Source: Oxytricha trifallax (taxonomy: Eukaryota; Ciliophora; Spirotrichea; Sporadotrichida; Oxytrichidae). From it: 64,000 nucleotides of DNA. The stretch is taken from assembly GCA_000711775.1 (NCBI GenBank), contig ARYC01017057.1:62001-126000 (forward strand), written 5' to 3'. Below are positions 57,480-64,000 of the stretch, piece by piece. Numbering within the stretch: position 1 is the stretch's first letter; every line of letters starts with the position of its first letter. The position numbers were made by a program, and so were the translations under genes. Under the pieces are notes generated by a model that worked only from the letters and a program-made list of their open reading frames with translations, did no database searches and was not told the DNA's origin.

Positions 57480-58757
57480 TCACGATTATAATCTCTATTA
57501 TGCTTTTAATTTCTTTGCAGACATCTTCTTACTTTATGTGTTTCTAACCCAAATTTATTCATTGCTTTCATGTTTAGTACCAAAGTAAGACATACTTTCC
57601 ATATCACTTACTTATATTATTGCAGCTACTGCCAAAAAATCCCATTAGACAGAACCATTTGTCCACTTCTCTCTAATTGGAAAGTATCCGGGAGTCTCAA
57701 GTACCTATGCTAAAGTAACGATTATCTTAAAGCTCTATTGAAATCGATTACAACTGCTTCTAATAGGGAGAGATTCAGGGCTTCAAATCTCTATGAACAT
57801 ACCCAAGATCATGCAACTCCTTGACACCCTTTGCCATATTTGAAAGTATATCGTTTAAATCATCGGGGTATCGATTATGATAGAGATAGTCTCTCAGAGT
57901 CATTTCAAATTTCTTGAGTCTGAGTGCGATAAACCATAGCTTAATATGACACCATCTAACTTAAGCAAATTCTTGCAATCTTTTCTTTGGGCCTCTCTAA
58001 GAACCATGTATTCATTAGCAAACTCGTTCTAATACTGTTGGTTCTTAAGAAGATAACTGAAAGGATACACCTTGAATGCATACTCATCAACTACTATAAG
58101 CTTTGCTTTTGCAGGCACATTTATATTCAAGTAGTTTTTCAATGCAAGTGCTTAGATTAACTGCATTTAATGCTGGTATATTCATAGCTTTCGCTTAGAA
58201 GCATGCTGAAATTGTATTGCCTACTGGTTGGCTCATCGATTCAAATCGCTTCTGCCTCTTGTGTTTCTCCTGCTGCTCTCTCTATTATTCAAGAGTATGA
58301 GATTTTCTTTAGCTGGTAAAAATTTTTTAGTCTGTTAATCTTCAATCAAGAACTTGCTGAGGTGATGCTTTTGCATATGCCTTCTAACTTTAGCTGAGTG
58401 AGTATATGCTTTCAAGAATGTCGTGTACTTTTACCTACCATCTACCTTTTCATGCTTGAAATAGATCTTGGCTCTGCCAGAGTGTACCTACTTTAAGGTG
58501 TCTCTTCAAGCTTTGTTCGGTTGAGAAAAGATTCTAGCAGTCTTTACATTGGTATGTTTTTTATCTTTTCGATTGAGTTGCTGTTCTTTTAGCTCCTCAA
58601 CATAATCAATTTAAGTTTAAACTCCTATCTCTGCACTCTCCTTCTGGTTTAATACTTCTATGATAAAAACCTCTGCTTCAAATTCAAGAGCTCTTAGCTC
58701 TACCCCCGTCTCAACATAAATAATTTCAAGCTTTTTAATTTAGCCAAAGTTTAGCTA
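57480..58757 (-). pseudogene. TBE 57 kDa zinc finger-protein kinase
   Basis: Minus strand. N-terminal VETGVELRALEFEAEVF, then a C2H2 finger (YQCKDCQNLFSTEQSLKRHL at about 58480-58560), a second basic part KVRRHMQKHHLSKF, RKRQKRFES-like linker, and the kinase: FEMTLRDYLYHNRYPDDLN, MAKGVKELHDLGYVHRDLKP (catalytic loop, near 57810-57870), then ETPGYFPIREKWTNGSVQWD (activation segment) and LAVAAI. HRD and DLKP are intact; the DFG region is hard to read. Ends in TGA at 57480. Several frame changes occur (finger, linker and activation segment are in different frames). Divergent from the 22 kDa gene, with 600 bp between. Role in transposition is not established. Confidence 0.8.
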
Positions 58758-58759
58758 TG

Positions 58760-59370
58760 ATTATCCAGTTCCAAGATAGATTGCTTTACGATTTAAGTTT
58801 GCCGCCATGTTTAAATTCAAATTTAAATTTATATAATAAAGCTCTAATAACCTTACGAGTTATAATTAATCTGTATAATACCTTTCATAGCAACAATAAT
58901 GGTTGTTTTTGGGGTGTAAGAGATCATATTTATACTTAGTTTAAAATTATAAATTTTCTAATTTTATGCTGAATATTCTTAATCTAGGTTCTAATTTTGA
59001 TAAAATTCAGGTTGGTACTGGTACCAATTAGGTTTTGAACCATTTTGGAACTTTTCCATTAAAACCTCATTAATCTAAAACTAGGTACTAATTAAGTTTT
59101 GGTACTATTAAATTGGTACCAATTAAAATTAAACGGATTTAGTACCAGTGCTAATTATATTTATACAAATTTAATACTAATTTAATGGAACTAAATTGAT
59201 AAAAATGGAGCTCCATCTCTGCAGTTTGTTAATGCTTCTGCAAATTTTTTCCACATATTTTTGCAGGGTTGACTTCCTCTAAGATATCCATATTTAATAG
59301 TAAGTTTTTAAATAATAGGATCCAGACGTCTATAAATTATAATTTGAAATTCATTTATAGGAAGAGGAAC
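58760..59370. promoter_or_regulatory. Divergent intergenic region of the TBE with GGTACCAATT repeats
   Basis: Between the kinase (minus) and 22 kDa (plus) genes. From about 59010 to 59150 the motif GGTAC[CT].A.TTA recurs five to six times in both orientations (for example GGTACTGGTACCAATTA and TTGGTACCAATTAAAATT). It may be a shared promoter or protein-binding array. Function is inferred only from position. Confidence 0.4.
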
Positions 59371-59374
59371 AAAG

Positions 59375-60159
59375 ATGGAATTCCTAAATGATAAAATGAA
59401 AAGGGTTGAAGCTCAAGAAATGATCTCAAGATTTAGAAGCAAGGAAAATCTCTATCGATACCTAACTTTACATGGTAAGATAACTTGATGACTATTAACA
59501 TATTATACAGTTGGATTATTCCTTCCAACGATGGAAGGTACCAAAATATCATTCTTAAAAGCAATACTCTGCGAGGAGTAGAAAGCTTTTTAAAAAAAGA
59601 GGTTAAACTAATAAAATTCCCAACTACCCTGAGATTTCAGTCACTAATCTTGATGAGGATGTCATGTAAGATGAGGAAGTAGTAGTTTACCTTCCTACCA
59701 AGAAACTCTCTAATAAACTACCAGAGAGGAACTTCTTTTTTGATGTTCTTCGTACAATAAAAGAAGAGTATCTCAGAGAAATAATTGAAGAAGCTCATAA
59801 GAAACGATATTCTATCTCTCCAAAAGAATAGAAGAAGCAAGGCATTCTAATAAGTTCAGCTTGGCTAGACGAACTTAAGAAGCTCCTTATCTTTCAAGTA
59901 AGCTTTGACATATAACTTTGTAGGAAAATCTGGCTCTGGTATATATCTTATGAAAGAGCATGCTAAGGTTCATAGAGAGAGAAAGTCACAGAAAATTCAT
60001 GAAGTGAGCAAGAGACTTTATAAAGATGTTTAAAAGCCAGATGAAATGAACATAGATGCAGGAGCTGGCACAAAGAGAAGAAATATGGGCCCAAGCAAGC
60101 CATAAGAAGAGGAGAAGAAAGAGAAGCCAAACCCATTTATGGGCCAGTTTAATATGTGA
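59375..60159 (+). CDS. TBE 22 kDa protein
   Basis: ATG 59375: MEFLNDKMKRVEAQEMISRF, SKENLYRYLTLH. Then either a 37-nt intron (GTAAGA..ATACAG, 59473-59509) or a one-base shift, and LDYSFQRWKVPKYHSQKQY, IPNYPEISVTNLDEDVMQDE, VVVYLP, KLPERNFFFDVLRTIKEEYL, REIIEEAHKKR, SAWLDELKKLL. A second break sits at about 59897 (a GTAAGC..TTGTAG intron would leave a one-base shift), then KSGSGIYLMKEHAKVHRE, and a tail ending PFMGQFNM with TGA at 60157-60159. It is convergent with the transposase, 6 bp apart. Apart from these two points it is intact. Function of the protein is unknown; it is related to the proteins at 1254, 15789 and 33260. Confidence 0.85.
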
Positions 60160-60165
60160 ATATAT

Positions 60166-61228
60166 TCATTCGTTTAAATCTAAAACTTATTTATAAAAAT
60201 TCATTCTTCCCTTTCTCGCACAAATTGTTGTCTTATCTACGCTCACTCTCTTACAGCTGCTTTGAATCAAGTCTACTGTATCGATTGGTAAATCGTGCAT
60301 TAGATGATACAGCAGTAGCTTCTTGAAATAAGTCTTGATTTTACTCCAGTAAAATTTAATTCCATTAAATTATGGGCTATAAGGAACGTTTTATACAGGA
60401 GTTATGTTTAACTCCTTATAAGCTTTCTTAGACTCCTTAGTCTTATGAACTGATAAGTTATCAGCAAACAAGTTTATTTCTTAGTTGCTATACTTATCTC
60501 TGAGATTATGCAAAAACTCGATATACTGCTCTTGCTTAAAAGAGCGAGGATGAATGACAAAGGCTTCTAGACCTGAATCTTCACTAATACCAGCTAAAAT
60601 AGCGTGAGTGGCAACCTTTACTATTTAATCATAGACTTCTATATTATCGTACTTTTTATACCAGGAGTTATTAATAAAAGTGTTTAATGTAAACACTGCT
60701 TCATCAGCGTGTATGAACTTGATGTTATAAGTAGTAGCTCTCTATTTAATCATATATAAATTTTAAATTATTACTATAAAATGGCACTGTAAAATCAATT
60801 ACATTCTTCACTCTGTTGACAGTTTTGAAAGTAATGCCATTTCTTCATTAAATATTAGCTATAGTCTAAGAAGAGATATGCTTGTCAGAAAACTTGCGAT
60901 GAAACATGACAGCTCGTTTGTCAAGAGGAAAGAGAGCCGAATACTTTAATGTCTTAGAGTCACAGAGATAGTCAATATGAACCTGTGAGAACTTTTATTT
61001 TCTTGCTGGATGTTTTCAAGAGCTTGAGTTATAATACTAAACAGCTAACAAGCAATGATACCTAACAGTTGAGACATTCTTGTGTAGAAGTCTTGCTATG
61101 GCTGTATAGTTCAGTACTGGTTTGACTTAGTCTGTATTAACACTTGTACCATACCTAAACTTAAGCAAAAAATCTAAATATTACTCATCATAATTAGACC
61201 CTAAATTTCGCTAATTTCTATTTCTCAT
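60166..61228 (-). pseudogene. TBE 42 kDa DDE transposase
   Basis: Minus strand from ATG 61228, just inside the right TIR: MRNRNQRNLGSNYDEQYLDF, QVKPVLNYTAIARLLHKNVS (helix-turn-helix), then RAVMFHRKFSDKH and the catalytic domain FIHADEAVFT (first Asp), HAILAGISEDSGLEAFVIHP, LFADNLSVHK (second Asp), PYSPQFNGIKFYWSKIK, ending in TGA at 60166. Spacing is that of DD34E, but the residue expected to be Glu is Lys (codon at 60355-60357). Two in-frame TGA codons and one frameshift near 60722 also occur. Length of about 354 codons agrees with 42 kDa. This copy should be inactive. Confidence 0.9.
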
Positions 61229-61250
61229 TTTGCAATTTGACCTAAATATC

Positions 61251-61330
61251 TCTACTAACCCCAATAAGACCCCAATTATACCCTACAAATCAAAGCACTT
61301 ATAAACCTCACTAAGGGGTTTTGGGTTTTG
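61251..61330 (-). repeat. TBE right terminal inverted repeat
   Basis: Inverse of 57237-57317. Missing one G of the outer G4 run. Confidence 0.95.
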
Positions 61331-61334
61331 ATTC

Positions 61335-63005
61335 TAGCAAATGATTTATCACATTTTAAAAAAATGGTATTTTTCAATTATTAATGTCCTCAATTCTCTT
61401 TCATCTAAAGAACTGCTATTTTTTTTTTATAATTTCTGTATGAAACCCTACAAGAGTTTTTATTCATTATGGTATAAATTCTTGTCTGGATAATTCTTTA
61501 AATTTATCTTATTTTATTTGACTTGATCTAATTTTATAAAAAAGAGTAACCTGAATGTATAAACTTGCTATAAAAATGATTAATTTTACCTATTTTTTAA
61601 AAAGAAGATGGTTTTTTATTGAGAAAAATTATGACAAGCTCAACTTATTTGAAAAATTCAAATGTAACATTGTCAATAAGAGTATTAAAATATAGAAACT
61701 CTTAGAATCTACTTGATAAAACCAATAGGAGCAACTGGAGTTGATGTCAAAGAGAATAACTACTGCGATAAGAATAATTTGGAAGAATAGGGTCAAAGAA
61801 TTCAGAACTGAGTGAGTTGATAACCCATCTTCTTTCACATTTAGTTTGAGTAGTTTTTAATATTCATACTTATTTATACGAAGACATTTGCATATTTTCG
61901 TTATTATTATTATTATTCACATGTTACTAATTAATTAATTAATTAGAATTACAATTATTATTGAATAAATAAATAAATAGTAAATAAAATTCAATTTAAA
62001 ATATCACAGAGCTAAATTGTTCCAAAGAAAGTAAAAAAAAACAAACAGATGAACTAGAAGTAAGCAAGAGGATAAATTGATCATGAAAAGTGATATCATA
62101 CTTAATCAATAAGCCCTTTGAATAAAAAAGACCAAACTGTATTAATTACTTTGTAAGACCCCTAAGGAATAATGTAATTTAATTTCCGTGAATTAATTGT
62201 GAAATTAATTAAAAATAATAAATTTATAAATATCAAATATTATTATTATATTTAAAAAATATAGTTAAACATAAACGAATATTTTTCCACCATAGAATGC
62301 GATATCAAGCTTTTCCAAATAAGATGTGACTCAAAGCCTTCATAAATTTGTGAATTGTAAATTATCAATTAATTTGCTTTGAAGCACAGAACCTTAATTA
62401 TAAATATCATTTATGATTATACAAACCAAAAGATTTATTTAGTAAAAAGATGAAAATGCTTTTGGATTTGCATCATAAATTTCAAATTTGCTTCAAAAAT
62501 TTGCATTTACTTGAATTATGTAACAATCTTTGTCATTCCTAGTTGGAACAACATGATTGGAGTTTATTGACAAAATCTCGATGACTGATTCTACGTTCAT
62601 GAACTAGAATTAGTTATTAATTTTGAGAATTATTTGGATATATTAGCTAAACAATGTTATATCTTCGAGGTAGTTATTATATTGTTTGTAATATAATCAA
62701 TATCATTAGCTGAAGACAAATAAAATATATTCTCATAACTCTAGACATCAACTATCATAGCTATAAATAGATCCATTATCCTAAGTTAAGTGCTCTATTT
62801 AATGTTTAATGGTTAATTTATAAAACATACTACAACAAATTTGATGAGAAATAAGCACTCCATACCTTATACATTGTGATTAAATATAGGGAAAATAGAT
62901 GATTATAAGAATTCATCAAGGATTTAATTAAATACTTGCTAAAAATATATAAAATGTAAAAATAGCAATAGCTTTTCCATTCAATCATTGTTTTTTGTAT
63001 CCTCT
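61335..63005. other. AT-rich stretch without clear gene
   Basis: AT-rich. A plus frame at about 62590-62700 (VHELELVINFENYLDILAKQ, CYIFEVVIILF) is weakly coding-like. Nothing else assigned. Confidence 0.35.
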
Positions 63006-63017
63006 GTCAAGAGAACT

Positions 63018-63105
63018 AATTTTTCCCTCTATTTTCTGCTTCTTTCAGTAGTTTCTCCTCCTAGTCTCGTAATGCTTTTATAATGAATGTTGGATATATG
63101 AAATG
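63018..63105 (-). CDS. Candidate short MDS (ALRDQEEKLLKEAEN)
   Basis: Minus strand: TFIIKALRDQEEKLLKEAEN then RGKNQFS before TGA. Charged helix, good composition, flanked by AT-rich DNA. Family unknown. Confidence 0.35.
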
Positions 63106-63188
63106 TAATATAAAAAATTTATTGAATGAATTCATAATCGCATTTTTCATTACAACTTTTCACTCATAATAATTATTATAATGCTAAT

Positions 63189-63440
63189 TTAACAATTTCT
63201 GATAATAAACTTAATGATTCTAATCTCATTTGATGCAATCGATACATCTCCAGTGTGAATCATGCATTTATAATCATAATTCATTAATTTCTTTCTAATA
63301 TATTCTTGGTACTTATCAGGACATCTCTGAAGAAGCAAGAGTCGTACGTTAATATTCCAGGAATATAGCCTTCCAATATTGCGTAAGAAAAAGATAGAGT
63401 TCACTCAAGTTAGAGAGTTTAGACTGAAATATAAGGTAAT
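63189..63440 (-). CDS. Candidate MDS, frame uncertain
   Basis: One minus frame reads LYSWNINVRLLLLQRCPDK, YQEYIRKKLMNYDYKCMIH, TGDVSIASNEIRI; another over the first part reads LSFSYAILEGYIPGILTYD, CFFRDVLISTKNILERN. GC is above background and the region is probably coding, but the frame is undecided. Confidence 0.3.
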
Positions 63441-63558
63441 TCTATTTCTACTATTAAATCATGATTCAGATATTTTATTCACTAAGGGTCCTTGCTCTGC
63501 TGCAGCTTGCAGGGTTTAATCGCAAATGAATAAAATTATTTAATGCTTAGAACTTTGA

Positions 63559-63913
63559 GAGTTTTGTGAAATTTCTATAATGAAATAGCAATAAAACCTA
63601 AAGAAACTTATAATAAATGGTTTGTCACTTTAAGAAGCTAAAAGCAGTTTATAGTAGGGACTCTAAAAGTTTCCAGTAACAATGTTTTAGGCTGATGATG
63701 TCAATTTAATTTGCCATTATTTAAAAAATGCAAGCAAATATCCTACTATATAATCAGCCAAGAATGAAGATTTGAAATTCATATAAATATTGGAAATAAA
63801 GAGATATAAAAAATTATATTTTTTTTAACTTTTTAGTATTAAATTAGAAATTTGTTTGATTTTATTCATATTGGCGAAATTCCAAAGTATATATATTTTA
63901 CTATTATATTGAT
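63559..63913 (+). CDS. Clean ORF, hypothetical protein
   Basis: Plus strand, open from a TGA at 63556 to a TGA near 63911, possible ATG 63580: MKQQQNLKKLIINGLSLQEA, KSSLQQGLQKFPVTMFQADD, VNLICHYLKNASKYPTIQSA, KNEDLKFIQILEIKRYKK. The first 85 codons look natural; the last 30 are AT-rich readthrough. Family unknown; possibly an MDS. Confidence 0.45.
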
Positions 63914-64000
63914 ATCAATTATTTTAACCATATAATTAAAAAATGCATGAAATTTGTTGTCATTCTTTTTATATTTTAATGATTTACACATTGAATGAAA

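Larger units (their letters stand above)
57237..61330. mobile_element. TBE transposon (telomere-bearing element), 4094 bp
   Basis: Left end AAAAACCCCAAAACCCC and right end GGGGTTTTGGGTTTTG are telomere-like C4A4/G4T4 sequences with one change or one missing base each. They begin ~80 bp inverted repeats (57237-57317 and 61251-61330) with about four differences. Flanking ACT (57234-57236) and ATT (61331-61333) fit the ANT target known for TBEs. Inside are a zinc finger-kinase gene (minus), a 22 kDa gene (plus) and the 42 kDa transposase (minus), the known TBE gene set and order. In Oxytricha thousands of TBEs are removed from the developing macronucleus and their transposases take part in genome rearrangement. 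This copy has complete ends but damaged genes. Confidence 0.95.

Noticed and set aside
1-64000. CRISPR arrays, bacterial promoters, Shine-Dalgarno sites, rho-independent terminators
   Set aside because: GT-AG introns, the ciliate code and TBE elements show nuclear eukaryotic DNA. Long hairpins here are foldback transposons.
1-64000. TGA read as Trp or Cys
   Set aside because: Natural C-termini repeatedly end at TGA (for example 8547, 11653, 15789, 41157, 60157), and internal TGAs fall where other residues than Trp or Cys are expected.
1-64000. LINE or LTR-type reverse transcriptase
   Set aside because: No reverse transcriptase, RNase H or endonuclease motifs were seen in any frame I read.

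Overview
The window looks like germline (micronuclear) DNA of a hypotrich ciliate, most likely Oxytricha trifallax or a close relative. Three things support this. (1) Coding regions are full of in-frame TAA and TAG where Gln is expected, while TGA acts as the stop; for example transposase motifs YIDES, LIDNATY and APVEK lie in frames full of TAA/TAG. (2) A 4.09 kb element at 57237-61330 has C4A4-type telomere-like ends inside ~80 bp inverted repeats, an ANT-type target site, and three genes (zinc finger-kinase, 22 kDa protein, 42 kDa DDE transposase). This is the layout of a TBE transposon. (3) DNA is about 75-80 percent AT, with short GC-richer coding blocks separated by AT-rich DNA and often in changing strand or frame, as expected of macronuclear-destined segments (MDS) and internal eliminated sequences (IES). 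Standard-code ORFs are therefore mostly misleading, and I translated with TAA/TAG = Gln.

Layout. 1-7.3 kb: a charged ORF split by a foldback MITE, a 22 kDa-like gene, a Tc1/mariner-type DDE transposase and an MT-A70 adenine methyltransferase gene, with a TA-flanked MITE at its 3' end. 7.7-12.8 kb: hypothetical genes on the minus strand, an unexplained GC-rich island and short MDS-like blocks on both strands. 13-19 kb: a divergent TBE-like element (transposase, 22 kDa-like, zinc finger-kinase) whose transposase is split by a second copy of the first MITE. 19.5-27 kb: MDS-like blocks, including a MORN-repeat segment, a DNA polymerase zeta (REV3)-like segment, a signal-peptide first exon and a large palindrome that duplicates an acidic coding block. 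27.4-28.1 kb: another palindromic element. 28.1-31 kb: AT-rich, empty. 31-37.3 kb: a coiled-coil gene, then a three-gene unit (22 kDa-like, transposase with a PIP-box-like N-terminus, MT-A70-like protein) bracketed by two copies of a 42 bp hairpin repeat. 38-51.6 kb: MDS-like blocks, two TA MITEs, and a 1.2 kb element with iteron-bearing inverted repeats. 52-57 kb: AT-rich DNA with diverged tandem blocks and one clean ORF. 57.2-61.3 kb: the TBE. 61.3-64 kb: AT-rich with MDS-like blocks at the end.

Main point. Four transposon units here each carry a related 22 kDa-like accessory gene next to a DDE transposase. Two of the transposases have an MT-A70 methyltransferase-like gene downstream, one with a DSPW and one with a DNTW motif at the catalytic site. 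In one unit the methyltransferase-like gene lies inside a bracketed 4.25 kb segment, where the TBE has a kinase instead. Germline transposons carrying an adenine methylase are the candidate undescribed system. Most mobile copies are broken by TGA codons and frameshifts. Whether some breaks are sequencing errors cannot be told from this window.
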